The notes below the pieces were generated by a model, which was given only the letters and a program-made list of their open reading frames with translations, was not told the origin of the DNA and searched no databases. The translations under genes were made by a program, and so were the position numbers. From contig NZ_CP075185.1 of assembly GCF_020510685.1 (NCBI RefSeq), positions 3,348,001-3,412,000 of the forward strand: a DNA stretch of 64,000 nucleotides, in the 5' to 3' direction. This DNA is from Dechloromonas denitrificans (GTDB lineage: Bacteria; Pseudomonadota; Gammaproteobacteria; Burkholderiales; Rhodocyclaceae). Every line of letters starts with the position of its first letter. Positions within the stretch are counted from its first letter, which is position 1. Of this stretch, positions 1-11,000 are shown piece after piece.

Positions 1-2127
1 CACCTGACGAGCCACCGGGTGGTCATCAACAACCAGTGCCCGCTGCCCGGCCAGCGCCGGCAAGACTGGCCGGACCGCCTGACGGCTCCGGTCACAGCCG
101 AGGCAGGCGGTAAACCAGAACACGCTGCCTTTGCCCGGCTCGCTATCGACCCCGATTTGCCCCCCCATCATGTTGGCCAGACGCCGGCTGATGGCTAGCC
201 CGAGACCGGTTCCGCCATATTTCCGGGTGGTCGAACTATCCGCCTGCTCGAAGGCCGAAAACAGGCGGGGAATGGCTTCCGCCGGAATGCCGACCCCGGT
301 ATCGCTGACCTCGAAGCGCACCACAAGCTGATCGCCCCGGTCCTCGACGATGCGGGCACGGATGATGATCGCCCCATGCTCGGTGAATTTGATGGCATTA
401 CTGGCGAAGTTGAGCAGAATCTGCCCGAGCCGCAACTGATCGCCATGGAAGGTGCCAGCCAGTTCCGGCGCGACGTCCCGCACCAGCTCGATGCCCTTGG
501 CACTGGTCCGCTCGGCGATCATGCCGCACACTGCGTCGAACACCTTGTCCAGCTCGAAACGGGCGTACTCCAAGTGCAGCTTGCCGGCCTCGATCTTGGA
601 AATATCCAGCACGTCGTTAATGATCGACAGCAAGTGGCTGGCGGCACCGTCAATCTTCTCCAGCCGCTCGATGTGCCGGGTATCGGAAAGCTCCTTGCGC
701 AGCAAGTGGGTCAGACCGACGATGGCGTTCATCGGCGTGCGGATTTCATGGCTCATATTGGCCAGGAATGAGCTCTTCGAAAGATTGGCCCGCTCCGCCA
801 CGTCGCGAGCCATGGCCAGGGCGTCGTTGGCTTCGGCCAGATCGTGCGTGCGCTGCGCCACCTTCTGATCCAGCTCGCCGGCCCATTGCCGCAGCGCCGT
901 GGTCTGCTCGCCGATCGTATCGAGCAACTGATCGAACAAATGGCCGAGGCGGACCAGTTCATCGTCACCCGGCATCTCGCCGACCCGGGTCTGCATCCGG
1001 CCCTCGCTTACCGAGCGCATCGCCGACTCCAGGCGGGCCAGCGGATGGAGTACGCCACGAGCCAGCCACCAGGCCGCCCCGGTGGCCAGCGCAACGGCAA
1101 CCGCCAACGAAAAAACAAGAATCCCGAAGGCCTGCCAGCGGAAAGCCGCAAACGGCGCTTCGGGAATACCGACATAAAGGGCACCAATGCTCCGGCCGCT
1201 GTAGTCGACGACCGGCTCGTAACCGGTCAGCGCCCAGTGATCGACGACGAAGGCGCGGCGCAACCAGGTCTCGCCCCGGTCCACCACTGCCTCCTTCACC
1301 TCCTGCGAAACGCGCGTGCCAATCGCCCGCTCGCCTCCGGGCAGCCGGACGCTGGTGGCAATCCGCACATCGTCGAGAAAGAGCGTCACCATGCCGCCCG
1401 CCCCGAGCTGCCGCAAGCCGCTGGCCGAGACGATCTCGGCGACATAGTCGATAAACTTTTCGTGGCGGTTCAGCAGAAACCCGCCAACCACCGTCGCGAT
1501 GATCTTCCCCGCTTCGTCCCGCATCGGCACGGCCGTAACGACCATCAAGCCGCGCAATTCGTCGGTCCGCAAACTGGGGGTGGCGTGCGGCGTATCGACC
1601 AGACGGATATGCGCCTGGCTGGGCAATTTTCCGGACAGGCGCAGCATTTTGTCGGGCGTCAGCACCTCCAGCCCGGCCAGCGCCTTGCCGCTAAGCAAGG
1701 CGTCGCGAATGATCGGCAGATCGACATAGGGATCGCCGGCGACCTGGCTTTCGCTAGCTGCCAGCACGCCCCCCAGCGGATCGAGAATGGCGAGAAAGTC
1801 AAAACCGATGTTTTCCTGGCGGGAGGCCAGCACGTCGGGCAGCGCCACATCGTCGACATCGCCCTTGAGCAAGCCGCGAATCCGCCGCGAATTCGCCAGA
1901 CTGCGGGCCGAAAGCATCGCCTCGTTCTCGATATGCTGCAGATGGGCGCGGGCCATCGCCAAATCGCCGTGTACCTTGTTCAGCAGCAGGCGGTCGGAAT
2001 ACGCGTTGCCGAAAAACAGCAAAATCACCCCGAGTACCGGCAGCGCCGCCAAGGGCAGCAGGACCAAGGCCCATAGTCGCAACTTCAGCGAGCCAATGGC
2101 AAAAGGCTTGGTGAATAATTTTTTCAA
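1..2127 (-). CDS. hybrid sensor histidine kinase, 3' end cut by window edge
   Basis: Membrane sensor kinase read on the minus strand and running off the left edge. Visible in order: a first membrane segment near residues 14-34, a periplasmic sensor region of about 285 residues, a second membrane segment near 320-345, a HAMP region, an H-box reading [15 protein letters not shown] with the phospho-acceptor His near residue 458, an HATPase_c domain with GGTGLGLAI near 636, and the start of a receiver domain (RALVVDDHP) at the edge. The frame is open upstream to a TGA near 2195 and contains no ATG there; I chose the TTG at 2125-2127 because it gives a natural N-terminus ([12 protein letters not shown]), so the start is uncertain. 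No ligand can be deduced. It is divergent from the helicase gene. Confidence 0.85.
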   Translation of the reverse strand, partial: MKKLFTKPFAIGSLKLRLWALVLLPLAALPVLGVILLFFGNAYSDRLLLNKVHGDLAMARAHLQHIENEAMLSARSLANSRRIRGLLKGDVDDVALPDVLASRQENIGFDFLAILDPLGGVLAASESQVAGDPYVDLPIIRDALLSGKALAGLEVLTPDKMLRLSGKLPSQAHIRLVDTPHATPSLRTDELRGLMVVTAVPMRDEAGKIIATVVGGFLLNRHEKFIDYVAEIVSASGLRQLGAGGMVTLFLDDVRIATSVRLPGGERAIGTRVSQEVKEAVVDRGETWLRRAFVVDHWALTGYEPVVDYSGRSIGALYVGIPEAPFAAFRWQAFGILVFSLAVAVALATGAAWWLARGVLHPLARLESAMRSVSEGRMQTRVGEMPGDDELVRLGHLFDQLLDTIGEQTTALRQWAGELDQKVAQRTHDLAEANDALAMARDVAERANLSKSSFLANMSHEIRTPMNAIVGLTHLLRKELSDTRHIERLEKIDGAASHLLSIINDVLDISKIEAGKLHLEYARFELDKVFDAVCGMIAERTSAKGIELVRDVAPELAGTFHGDQLRLGQILLNFASNAIKFTEHGAIIIRARIVEDRGDQLVVRFEVSDTGVGIPAEAIPRLFSAFEQADSSTTRKYGGTGLGLAISRRLANMMGGQIGVDSEPGKGSVFWFTACLGCDRSRQAVRPVLPALAGQRALVVDDHPVARQV

Positions 2128-2478
2128 ACCGCCGTATTGCAGGATGACGCCCCCCAGCCTGACCTCGCTGAAGGCCGGTACGCCCGGTCAGGAGGTGTAA
2201 TTTTTCTATGCTGAAATGATGCGCCAAAGCTCCCGCTGAGGCAAATCAGCACAAGACCGGGTTCTCGGCAGGGCAAAAATAGAGTAAACTAATACAATCA
2301 ATGCGTTGATGCATCGCCCGCAGGTCTTCTGAGCAGCCACCGTTTTTCTCGTTTGCAGGATTCACCACATTGACTCGCCCCCGGTACGGCTGCATCGGGG
2401 AACTCAGGCCGCCCGACCATCGGGCCAATCCGTCGCAAGCCATAACAAAGCCCAACAGCGACGATGAAAGGAAACAGC
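2128..2478. promoter_or_regulatory. divergent intergenic region and long helicase leader
   Basis: This 351-base stretch separates the kinase from the helicase gene. A TACAAT hexamer at 2293-2298 could be a -10 element for the helicase, but no good -35 lies upstream. It would leave a leader of about 170 nt, and long leaders are usual for deaD/csdA-type genes. A good Shine-Dalgarno sequence (GGAGGTG near 2190) is followed by a three-codon reading frame only. I see no protein gene here. Confidence 0.4.
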
Positions 2479-4338
2479 ATGTCATCAACTGAGTCTACAA
2501 CTGCTCAGAGCTTTGCCGATCTCGGCTTAAGCCCGTCACTACTCAAGACACTGGCCGATATCGGTTACGAATCGCCCTCCCCCATTCAGGCCGAATGCAT
2601 CCCCGTCCTGCTGCAAGGTCGCGACCTGATCGGTCAGGCGCAAACCGGCACCGGCAAGACCGCCGCTTTCGCGCTGCCGATGATGGAACAGATCGACGTC
2701 AAGCTGACCAAGCCGCAAGCCCTGGTCCTGACGCCGACCCGCGAACTGGCCATCCAGGTTGCCGAAGCGCTGCAAAGCTACGCCAAGAACCTGCCCGGCT
2801 TCCATGTCCTGCCGATCTACGGCGGTCAGAGCTACACCATCCAGCTCAAGCAACTGTCGCGTGGCGCCCACATCATCGTCGGCACTCCGGGTCGCGTCAT
2901 GGACCACCTGGAGCGCAAGACGCTCAATCTCGAGCATCTGAAGACGCTGGTTCTCGACGAAGCCGACGAAATGCTGCGCATGGGCTTCATTGACGACGTC
3001 GAATGGATTCTCGAACGCACCCCGGCGACCCACCAGACGGCGCTGTTCTCGGCCACCATGCCGGAACAGATCCGGCGTGTCGCGCAAAAGTATCTGGTCG
3101 AGCCGCGCGAAATCAAGATCAAGTCGGCCACAGCCACCGTCGCGGCGATCCGCCAGGTGTACTGGCAGGTCAGCGGCATGCACAAGCTGGATGCGCTGAC
3201 CCGCATCCTCGAAGTTGAAGAAGACTTCGACGCCGCCATCATCTTCGTCCGTACCAAGAACGCCACCGTCGAACTGGCCGACAAGCTGGCCGCCCGCGGC
3301 TACGCTGCAGCAGCGCTGAACGGCGACCTCAACCAGCAGATGCGCGAACGCGTCATCGAGCAATTGAAGTCCGGCGCCCTCGACATCGTCATCGCCACTG
3401 ATGTGGCCGCGCGCGGCATCGACGTGCCGCGCGTCAGCCACGTCGTGAACTACGACATTCCCTACGATACCGAAGCCTACGTGCACCGCATCGGCCGCAC
3501 CGGCCGCGCCGGCCGCGCCGGCAACGCCATCCTGTTCGTCGCACCGCGTGAAATCCGCATGCTGCGTACCATCGAGCGCGCCACCCGCTCACCGATCGCC
3601 CCGCTGACGCTGCCCAGCCGGGCCGATGTCACCAACAAGCGCGTCGCCGGCTTCAAGGAAAAGGTTGCCGAGGTATTGAACGCCGAAGGCCTCGATTTCT
3701 TCTCCAATATCGTCTCGCAGATTTCCGCCGAGCAGGATGTTGGCGCCGAGGAAGTCGCTGCCGCCCTGTGCATGATGGCGCAGGAAGGCAAGCCGTTGCA
3801 GATCGGCGGCGAGGATCCGTCACCGGCCCGCGCCGCGCCGGCTTTTGACAGCCGCCGCCCGAGCGCTTTCGCCGACCGCGAACGCAAGCCGCGTACCGAG
3901 GGTGGCGAGCGGCCGCGTTTCGAGGAACGGGGTGAAAAGCCGCGCTTTGAAGAGCGTGGCGAACGGCCGCGCTTCGAGGACAAACCCCGCCGCACCGCGG
4001 CCCCGACCGGCGACATGGTGCGTTACCGCATCGACGTCGGCCGTGACCATGGCGTGCAGGTCAAGGACATCGTCGGCGCCATCGCCAACGAAGCCGGCAT
4101 CGAAAGCCGTTTCATCGGCCGCATCGCCCTTTACGACGAGTCGAGCACCGTCGAACTGCCGGCCGGCATGCCGAAGGAAGCCGACAACGCCCTGAAGCGC
4201 ACCCGTGTCCGTGGCGTACCGATCAATCTGCGCCCTGACGAAGGCCGTCCGGATGGCGGCAGCGGTGGCGAACGGAAATTCGACAGCGAGCGCAAGTTCG
4301 ATGGCGAGCGCAAGTTCAAGAAACGCGCCGAACACTAA
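2479..4338 (+). CDS. deaD: ATP-dependent DEAD-box RNA helicase, DeaD/CsdA type
   Basis: Cytoplasmic RNA helicase of 619 residues that remodels structured RNA, typically in ribosome assembly and cold adaptation. Visible motifs: Q-motif region at the N-terminus, AQTGTGKT near residue 53, PTRELAIQ, GTPGR, DEAD near 159, SAT, RGID and HRIGRTGR near 335. After the helicase core comes a charged low-complexity linker (about 450-510) with repeated PRFEERGE units, then a DbpA/CsdA-type RNA-binding domain (about 512-590). An in-frame ATG exists at 2464, but AAAGGA lies seven bases before the ATG at 2479, which I take as the start. A strong terminator follows, so it is probably monocistronic. Confidence 0.93.
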   Translation: MSSTESTTAQSFADLGLSPSLLKTLADIGYESPSPIQAECIPVLLQGRDLIGQAQTGTGKTAAFALPMMEQIDVKLTKPQALVLTPTRELAIQVAEALQSYAKNLPGFHVLPIYGGQSYTIQLKQLSRGAHIIVGTPGRVMDHLERKTLNLEHLKTLVLDEADEMLRMGFIDDVEWILERTPATHQTALFSATMPEQIRRVAQKYLVEPREIKIKSATATVAAIRQVYWQVSGMHKLDALTRILEVEEDFDAAIIFVRTKNATVELADKLAARGYAAAALNGDLNQQMRERVIEQLKSGALDIVIATDVAARGIDVPRVSHVVNYDIPYDTEAYVHRIGRTGRAGRAGNAILFVAPREIRMLRTIERATRSPIAPLTLPSRADVTNKRVAGFKEKVAEVLNAEGLDFFSNIVSQISAEQDVGAEEVAAALCMMAQEGKPLQIGGEDPSPARAAPAFDSRRPSAFADRERKPRTEGGERPRFEERGEKPRFEERGERPRFEDKPRRTAAPTGDMVRYRIDVGRDHGVQVKDIVGAIANEAGIESRFIGRIALYDESSTVELPAGMPKEADNALKRTRVRGVPINLRPDEGRPDGGSGGERKFDSERKFDGERKFKKRAEH

Positions 4339-4360
4339 GCAAACCGTCAGCAGCATGCAA

Positions 4361-4391
4361 AAAGCCACGGCATCGACCGTGGCTTTTTTTC
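4361..4391 (+). terminator. rho-independent terminator after deaD
   Basis: A perfect 10-bp stem, AAAGCCACGG with CCGTGGCTTT, a six-base loop and a T run. The same stem sequence recurs in the terminator after the bacterioferritin pair. Confidence 0.92.
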
Positions 4392-4405
4392 GTCTGGCCG
4401 ATCAA

Positions 4406-4445
4406 TTGACAGACGCTAGAATTCAATTGATAATAGTTCTCATTG
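4406..4445 (+). promoter_or_regulatory. Fur-controlled promoter of the haem operon
   Basis: TTGACA at 4406-4411, a 17-base spacer and GATAAT at 4429-4434 form a near-consensus sigma-70 promoter. The -10 overlaps a Fur-box-like sequence, TTGATAATAGTTCTCATTG (4427-4445). Iron-loaded Fur bound there would block transcription of the downstream receptor operon. Confidence 0.75.
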
Positions 4446-4498
4446 CCAACCGTAGCCAGAACAATAACACCCGCGACGGTCGCGCACATCACATCGTT

Positions 4499-4506
4499 AG
4501 CCAGCC
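4499..4506 (+). repeat. GCCAGCC leader repeat
   Basis: AGCCAGCC lies in the leader between the Fur-box promoter and the receptor start. It is one member of a family of such elements in the leaders of iron genes in this window. Confidence 0.5.
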
Positions 4507-4563
4507 ACCGATCGGGTCATACCTAGGCAGCTCGCCAGATATCTATCAATTCTGGGGGTTTCC

Positions 4564-6819
4564 ATGGCGCATGCCAGCATCGCATCCGGCGTTCTCAAAC
4601 GCCGTTGTCTTTCAGTTTTTGTCGGCCTGATCTGCGCCGGCTTCGCCCCGGCCGGCTTGGCCGAACCGGAAATGCTGATTGCCCGCAACGACAAGACCGG
4701 CGGTGGCCTGCTGACGGAAGTCGTTGTCTCGGCGACGCGGACCGAACAAGACGTCCACGACGTCGCCAATACCATCACCACCATTTCGGACGAGCGCATC
4801 GAAAAGGAACAGGCTGCGGACCTCAAGGATCTGCTGCGCTACGAAGCCGGCGTTTCCGTCCGGGCCGAGCCGAACCGTGCCTCCGGCGTTTTTCGCGCAA
4901 CGGGGCGGAGCGGCAACGAAGGCATCAACATTCGCGGCCTCGAAGGCAATCAGGTGCTGCTGCAGGTCGACGGCGTCCGTCTGCCGGCCAGCTATTCGAG
5001 CGGCCCCTACGCGGCCGGACGCGGCGACTATATCGATATCGAAGCCTACAAACGCGTCGAAATCCTGCGCGGCCCGTCATCTACCCAGTTCGGCAGCGAT
5101 GGCCTGGCCGGTGCCGTGACCTTCCTGACCAAGGACCCGAGCGACCTGCTGACGCTCGGCAAGCCGACCCAGACAGCGCTCAAACTCGGATACTCATCGG
5201 TCGACGACAGCTGGATGACCGTCCCTTCCTTCGCCTACGCCGACGACACCGTCGAAGCCATGCTGCTGGCCAGCATCCGGCGCGGCCATGAAAGCGACAA
5301 CAAGGGCGACAACGACTCGAACAACGTCAACCGCACCACGCCCAATCCACAGGACACCCAGTCGCAATACGTACTCGGCAAGGTGGTGATCAAGCCGAAC
5401 CGCAACCACCGCTTCAAGCTGACCGCAGAAAATCTTGATCGCAAGGTCGATACGACGGCACTCAGTTTCCTCGGCGACGCCTACGCCGCCGCCGGCCTGA
5501 CCAACGTCGCCTTGCGCGAGGACATCACCCGCCGGCTGTTCAAGCTTGATTACGACTACAGCAATGCCGATAACGCCTGGTTCCAGCATGCCGTCGCCAG
5601 CCTGTACACGCAGAAATCCGAGAATCGGCAATGGGGCCTGGAAGAGAAGAGCACGGCCAGTTCCTGGGGCCGCTCGCGCTGGCGCGACACCCTCTATGGC
5701 GAAGAAGTGATCGGCGGCAGCCTGCAACTCGAAAGCAATCTCGGCGAAAAAATCACCCATCGCATCGTCTACGGCGTGGACGCGAGCACCACTGAAGTGA
5801 CGTCGCTGAAGGATGGCTATAACAGTGCCGCCACCGCCTTTGTCACCAACAAGAGTTTTCCGGACACCGACTACACGCTGTTCGGGGCCTTCGTTCAGGA
5901 TGAGATCGGCGTCGGGCCGTTCAGTCTGATTCCCGGGCTGCGCTTTGACAGTTTCAAGTTGAGCCCCAAGGCCGACAACCTCTATCGCCTCAGCAACGCC
6001 ACGGAACCGGCCAAGCTCGACGGTCGGGAAGTGTCGCCCAAGTTCGGCGTGATCTGGAAACTCGACCCGCTGGCCAACCTGTTTGCCCAGTATTCGCACG
6101 GTTTCCGCGCCCCGACGCCGACCCAGGTTAATGGGGGCGTCACCAACCTGACGGCAGCGGACCCCTACACTTCGCTTGGCAATCCCGATCTGAAACCGGA
6201 AACCAGCGACTCGATCGAACTCGGCATCCGCGGCCGCAGCCATGCCGTGCGTTACAGCGCCAGTGCCTTCCGCGGCAAGTACAAGAACTTCATTGCCAGC
6301 AACGTGCTGGTCGAGTCGAACCCGGCGCCAACCCCCGATGTCTTCAAGACGGTCAATCTCAGCAACGTCGATATCCATGGCTATGAACTGCGCGGCGAAT
6401 GGGCCTTCCATCGCGATTGGAGCGCTTCAGCCAGCTACGCGCACGTCACCGGCAATTCCGAGCAGGACGGTAGCGAAACGCCCTTGGCAACGATCGATCC
6501 GGACAAGCTGGTACTCGGTCTGCGCTACGACAATAGTCAGCGCTATGGCGGCCAGTTGCTGCTGACCGCCGTCGAACGCAAGAAGAACAATCCGGACAGC
6601 GCGCTGTATTACAACAGCGGCAGCTTCGCCATTGTCGACCTGAATGCCTACTACCAGTTCAGCAAGAACCTGACGCTGAACGCCGGGGTCTTCAACCTGT
6701 TCGACCGCAAGTATTTTCTCTGGGCCGATGTCCGCAACCAGTCGCCGGCCTACGCCCAGATCGACGCCTACAGCCAGCCCGGGCGCAACGCCTCGGTTAG
6801 CCTGAAGTACCAGTTCTGA
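4564..6819 (+). CDS. hmuR: TonB-dependent haem/haemoglobin receptor, HmuR-like
   Basis: Outer-membrane receptor of 751 residues that would take haem or haem-protein iron into the periplasm using TonB energy. A signal peptide of about 30 residues is followed by a TonB-box-like EVVVSATRTEQ, a plug domain (RGPSSTQFGSDGLAGAV) and a 22-strand-type barrel ending in KYQF, an outer-membrane terminal signature. A FRAP motif near residue 513 and NPDL near 539 are the pair known from haem/haemoglobin receptors. It is the first gene of the haem operon, has a Fur-box promoter, and is separated by ten bases from the ChaN-like gene. The assignment rests on the motifs and on the downstream haem genes; the exact ligand is inferred. 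Confidence 0.85.
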   Translation: MAHASIASGVLKRRCLSVFVGLICAGFAPAGLAEPEMLIARNDKTGGGLLTEVVVSATRTEQDVHDVANTITTISDERIEKEQAADLKDLLRYEAGVSVRAEPNRASGVFRATGRSGNEGINIRGLEGNQVLLQVDGVRLPASYSSGPYAAGRGDYIDIEAYKRVEILRGPSSTQFGSDGLAGAVTFLTKDPSDLLTLGKPTQTALKLGYSSVDDSWMTVPSFAYADDTVEAMLLASIRRGHESDNKGDNDSNNVNRTTPNPQDTQSQYVLGKVVIKPNRNHRFKLTAENLDRKVDTTALSFLGDAYAAAGLTNVALREDITRRLFKLDYDYSNADNAWFQHAVASLYTQKSENRQWGLEEKSTASSWGRSRWRDTLYGEEVIGGSLQLESNLGEKITHRIVYGVDASTTEVTSLKDGYNSAATAFVTNKSFPDTDYTLFGAFVQDEIGVGPFSLIPGLRFDSFKLSPKADNLYRLSNATEPAKLDGREVSPKFGVIWKLDPLANLFAQYSHGFRAPTPTQVNGGVTNLTAADPYTSLGNPDLKPETSDSIELGIRGRSHAVRYSASAFRGKYKNFIASNVLVESNPAPTPDVFKTVNLSNVDIHGYELRGEWAFHRDWSASASYAHVTGNSEQDGSETPLATIDPDKLVLGLRYDNSQRYGGQLLLTAVERKKNNPDSALYYNSGSFAIVDLNAYYQFSKNLTLNAGVFNLFDRKYFLWADVRNQSPAYAQIDAYSQPGRNASVSLKYQF

Positions 6820-6829
6820 GGACGGAACG

Positions 6830-7702
6830 GTGGATAAACCTGCTTCGCCGCAACGTCACCTCGTCGCCCTGCTCTGGGCCGCCCTGCTGGCCGGCCCGAG
6901 CGCAGTGGCCGGCGAGCGCATCATCGATGTCCGCACTGGCCAGACGTTGAGCCGGGAAGCCCTGATCAAGGTGATCGCCGACAGCGATTTCCTGCTCCTG
7001 GGCGAACTGCACGACAACCCGCTGCACCACCAACGGCGCGGCGAACTGCTCGCCGCATTGCCGGAAACCACCACGGTCGTTGCCGAGCATCTCCAGGTGG
7101 GCAAGCAGATGGCGCCGAGCGGCGCGCTGCTGAACAGCCTGGAGGATGCCGGCTTCGACGCCAAGGCCTGGCGCTGGCCGCTGCACGGGCCGCTCTTTGC
7201 GGCCATCCGGGAGCGCGGCCTGCCGCTGGCCGGCGGCAATATTCCGCGGGCCACCGCCCGGGCCGTCGTCCGCGATGGCGGCGGGGCGATCCCGACCGAG
7301 CTGAGCGAAGTCGTCGCCGGCAGTCCGCTGGCAGCGGCAAGCCAGGCAAGCCTCGATGCCGAACTGCTGCGCAGCCATTGCGCCCAGGTTCCGGCGGCGA
7401 TGATTCCCGGCTTGCGGCTGGCCCAGCAGACCCGCGATGCGGCGATGTTCGGCGCGCTGAGTATCGCGGTCGGCCGACCCGCCGTATTGCTCGCCGGCAA
7501 TGGCCACATCCGCAGCGACTACGGCGTACCGCGCCTGCTCCGCCAGCATCGCCCGAACCGCCGGCTGATCGCTGTCGCCTTTCTCGAAGAAGGTGCGGCA
7601 ACCGCGCCGGACGAGCAAGCCACGCCTTACGACTACCTGTGGATCACCGAGGCAGCCAGCCGGGCCGACCCCTGCGCCGACTTCAAGCGACCGGCGGCCT
7701 GA
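6830..7702 (+). CDS. ChaN-like haem-binding periplasmic protein
   Basis: Protein of 290 residues from a GTG start preceded by GAGGACGG. It matches the ChaN/haem-binding uptake family (PF04187): LLLGELHDNPLHHQ near residue 55 carries the conserved Glu and His residues, and a late AGNGHIR motif is present. The N-terminus is a signal peptide (ALLWAALLAGPSAVAG) without a lipobox Cys, so it is probably soluble and periplasmic, unlike lipoprotein ChaN of Campylobacter. It lies between the receptor and the chelatase gene, which suggests that it receives haem from the receptor or passes it on. Function is inferred from family and position. Confidence 0.8.
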   Translation: MDKPASPQRHLVALLWAALLAGPSAVAGERIIDVRTGQTLSREALIKVIADSDFLLLGELHDNPLHHQRRGELLAALPETTTVVAEHLQVGKQMAPSGALLNSLEDAGFDAKAWRWPLHGPLFAAIRERGLPLAGGNIPRATARAVVRDGGGAIPTELSEVVAGSPLAAASQASLDAELLRSHCAQVPAAMIPGLRLAQQTRDAAMFGALSIAVGRPAVLLAGNGHIRSDYGVPRLLRQHRPNRRLIAVAFLEEGAATAPDEQATPYDYLWITEAASRADPCADFKRPAA

Positions 7703-7745
7703 ACGGGCGCTTCGCCGGTCACCGCTGATCGATCTTTTTCTTAAC

Positions 7746-7774
7746 GCCGACAACCAAGCCATCCGGTTGTCGGC
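7746..7774 (+). promoter_or_regulatory. stem-loop inside the haem operon
   Basis: A perfect 10-bp inverted repeat, GCCGACAACC with GGTTGTCGGC and a nine-base loop, sits between the ChaN-like gene and the next gene. Only a short T run follows, so it may act as an attenuator or RNA processing/stability element rather than a full terminator. Confidence 0.5.
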
Positions 7775-7794
7775 ATTTCCCCCGGAGTGCCCGC

Positions 7795-8052
7795 ATGTCC
7801 GCCAACTTACCCGATGCCACCGCACTGCTCTGTTCGCTGCTCGCGCTGATGACCCGCTTTTCCTGCCTCGGTTGTCCGCAGCAGGCCCAGCTGATTCGCC
7901 GGGAACTCGCGTTGCTGCAACGTTATCCGGACGAGCAGATGGCCCCGCTGCTGAAGCAGCTTGGCCGGCGCCTCGAACAGGATTGGGCGCAGCTCTACTA
8001 TGCCATTGCCGACGAGACCGACCCCGCCGGTCAAACCGCCGTCTTTCACTGA
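7795..8052 (+). CDS. small cysteine-containing protein, unknown function
   Basis: An 85-residue protein that I do not recognise. It starts at an ATG preceded by GGAG and ends 30 bases before the chelatase gene, so it is part of the haem operon. It has Cys13 and a CLGCP motif (Cys24, Cys27) after a short hydrophobic stretch, followed by an amphipathic helical C-terminus. No signal peptide is clear. The CxxC pair could bind a metal, iron-sulphur cluster or haem, but this is only a suggestion. Confidence 0.65.
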   Translation: MSANLPDATALLCSLLALMTRFSCLGCPQQAQLIRRELALLQRYPDEQMAPLLKQLGRRLEQDWAQLYYAIADETDPAGQTAVFH

Positions 8053-8082
8053 CTCATCAATCGCTCGCCAGCCAGGTAAAGA

Positions 8083-11000
8083 ATGCCCCAGCTACGCCTC
8101 CTTCTGCTCGCCGCCGCCCTGCTTTTCGCCGCTGCCGCACCCGCCGAATCGATCCTCATCATCGCCACCTCGCCGGTGCCGCCGGCCAAGTTCCGGCCGA
8201 TTGCCGAAATCGGCGCCGCCCACGGCTTCAAGGTCGCGGCCCATTTTGCCGAGCAGCTGCCGGCCGACCAGATCGACAGCCTGTTCAAGGGTCACGACAT
8301 CGTGCTCTTCGATGCCGCCCGCAGCCACATGCAGGAGGCCGTCAAGGGCAAGCTGGCCAAGGTGCTGCCCGGGCTCAAGCTGCCGAATATCTGGATGCGC
8401 GACAGCGGGCCGCTCGCCGAGGGCTTCCCCAAGGCCGTCGCCGAGCGCCTGCACGCCTATTACACCAACGGCGGCCGAGCCAATTACGAAGGCTTCTTCA
8501 AGACCCTGGCCGCCCATCGGCGCGGCCAGTCCACCACCGGCATCGCGCCGCCCTTCATCTTTCCGGATGCGGCGATCTACCACCCGAAAGCGCCGAATGC
8601 CGTGTTCGCGACGCCGGCCGACTATTTCCGCTGGAAAGGCGTCGATCTCGCCAAACGGCCGCCGACGATCGCCATCGCCTTCCATCAGATCTACATCGGC
8701 GCCGAGCAGACCGCCTTCATCGACGACATGATCGCCCGCATCGAGGCCGCCGGCGCCATTGCGCTGCCCTATTACGCCGGCGTTCTCGGCCCGCACGAGG
8801 CGATGCTGACGGTCGGCGGCAAAGTGGTGGCCGACGCGGTGATCAACACCCAGATCGTGCTCGACCCGGAAGGCCGACGCAGCGAGCTGGCCAGGCTCGG
8901 CATCCCGGTGATCCAGGCGCTGGCTTACCGCAAGGGCGACGAAGCAGTCTGGCGGGCCGACCCGCAGGGCCTGCCGCTGATCGACGTGCCCTTCTACCTG
9001 GCGCAGGGAGAATACGCCGGGATCATCGATGCCGTGGTCACCAACACGACGCGCAAGCCGGACGGTGAAACCCATGTCATCAGCGAACAGACCGCCGCGG
9101 TCACCAGCAAGGCGCTCAATCTGGTACGCCTGCAACGGCTGGCCAATGCCGACAAGAAAATCGCCGTCTTCTACTGGAACTACCCGCCGGGCGAAAAGAA
9201 CCTTTCGGCCTCCTACCTCAACGTCACGCGCAGCGCCGTCGCCACCCTGAAGGCGATGCAGGCGGCCGGCTATGCGACGCCGGCCGACGAGGAAACCGTG
9301 CTGGTCAACAACCTGCAGCGCCTGCTGGCGCCCTTCTACCGCGATGGCGAACTGCCGTCGCTGTTGCGCGACGGCCTGGCCGAACGCCTGCCGGTCAAAA
9401 CCTACCGCGCCTGGCTGGACGGATTGCCGCCCGCCGTGCGCAACGAACTGAACGAACGCTGGGGCGCCCCGGAAAAATCGGCCATGGTCATCGTCGACCG
9501 CGGCGAAGCGGTCTTCGTCATCCCGCGCTTTGCTGCCGGCAAGGTCATCTTCACGCCGCAGGCACCGCGCGGCGAACGCTCGGAAGAAAAGGAAAAGGCC
9601 CTCTACCATTCGACCAAGGCCGTCCCCTCCCACTTCTACATGGCCCAGTACCTGTGGGCGCGCGCCGGCTTCAAGGCCGACGCCATCGTCCATTACGGCA
9701 CGCACGGTTCGCAGGAATGGCTGCCCGGCAAGGAGCGCGGCCTGGCGATGTCGGACTACCCGATGCTCGCCGTCGGCGACGTGCCGGTGGTCTATCCCTA
9801 TATCGTCGACAACATCGGCGAAGCGCTGCAGACCAAACGCCGCGGCCGCGCCGTCACCGTCAGCCACCAGACCCCACCCTTCGCGCCGGCCGGCCTGCAC
9901 GACACGCTGACGCAGATCCACGACCTGCTGCACGCCTGGCTGGCCCAGGACGACGGCTCGGTCAAGGAAAAGCTGGCGGCCGACCTGAAAAAACGGGTCA
10001 AAGCGGAGCGCATCGACCAGGACATGGGATGGAGCGATGCGCGGATCGGCTCGGAATTTCCCGCCTTCATCAGCCTGTTGCACGACCACCTGCACGAACT
10101 GGCTCAGACCGCCCAGCCGCTCGGCCTGCACACCTTCGGCACGCCGCCGCTGGAAAAGCATCGCCTCGGCACCGTGCTGCTGATGCTCGGCAAGCCCTAC
10201 TGGGAAGCCGCCGCCCGCGCCGCCGGGGTCAAGGAAGACGATCTCGACGAAACCTTCGTCGGCGACTACGAAAAGCTGGCCGATTCGGCGCCGTGGAAAC
10301 TGCTTGCCGGCTATCTGGCCGACGGCAAGGCGCCGGCGGATGCCGAGCTGGCCGAGCAACTGGCCCAGGGCCAGCGCTGGTACGCCGACCTCGGCGCTGC
10401 CGGCGAAATGGCTGGCCTGCTCTCGGCGCTGGCCGGCCAGCATCGGCCGACTTCCTATGGCGGCGACCCGATGAAGAATCCGGATGCGCTGCCGACCGGG
10501 CGCAACCTGTACGGCTTCGATCCGTCGCGGGTGCCGACCCAGCAAGCCTGGGCAGCCGGCAAGGAAGCCGCCGAAGCGCTGATCGCCGCACACCGCGCCA
10601 AGGCCGGCCAGGCACCGAAGAAGCTCGCCTTTTCGCTATGGTCGGTCGAAACCATGCGCCACCAGGGCCTGCTCGAAGCGCAGGCGCTGTGGGCGATGGG
10701 CGTCGAACCGGTGTGGGATAGCGGCGGCCGGGTCATCGACGTCAGGCTGGTGCCGCGCGACCAGTTGCAGCGGCCGCGCGTCGATGTCGTGCTGTCGGCC
10801 ACCGGCCTTTATCGCGACCACTTCCCGAATGCCATGAAACAGTTGGCCAAGGCCGTCGAACTGGCCGCCCGCGCCGCCGAAGCCGATAACCCGATGTACG
10901 CCAACAGCCTTGCCATCGCCGCCCGTCTGGTCAAGCAAGGGATACCGGAAGCGGCGGCCAAGAAAGCCTCGGAAACGCGCATCTTCTCCTCCGAATCCGG

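Noticed and set aside
844..2076. 410-codon open frame on the plus strand opposite the left-end kinase
   Set aside because: The minus strand encodes clear histidine kinase motifs here; the plus frame is a GC-driven shadow without any domain.
2190..2219. Strong Shine-Dalgarno sequence followed by an ATG in the region left of deaD
   Set aside because: The frame stops after three codons, so no protein can be supported.
8092..10593. 833-codon open frame antisense to the chelatase gene
   Set aside because: It mirrors the codon structure of the CobN-like gene and has no recognisable motif or ribosome site.
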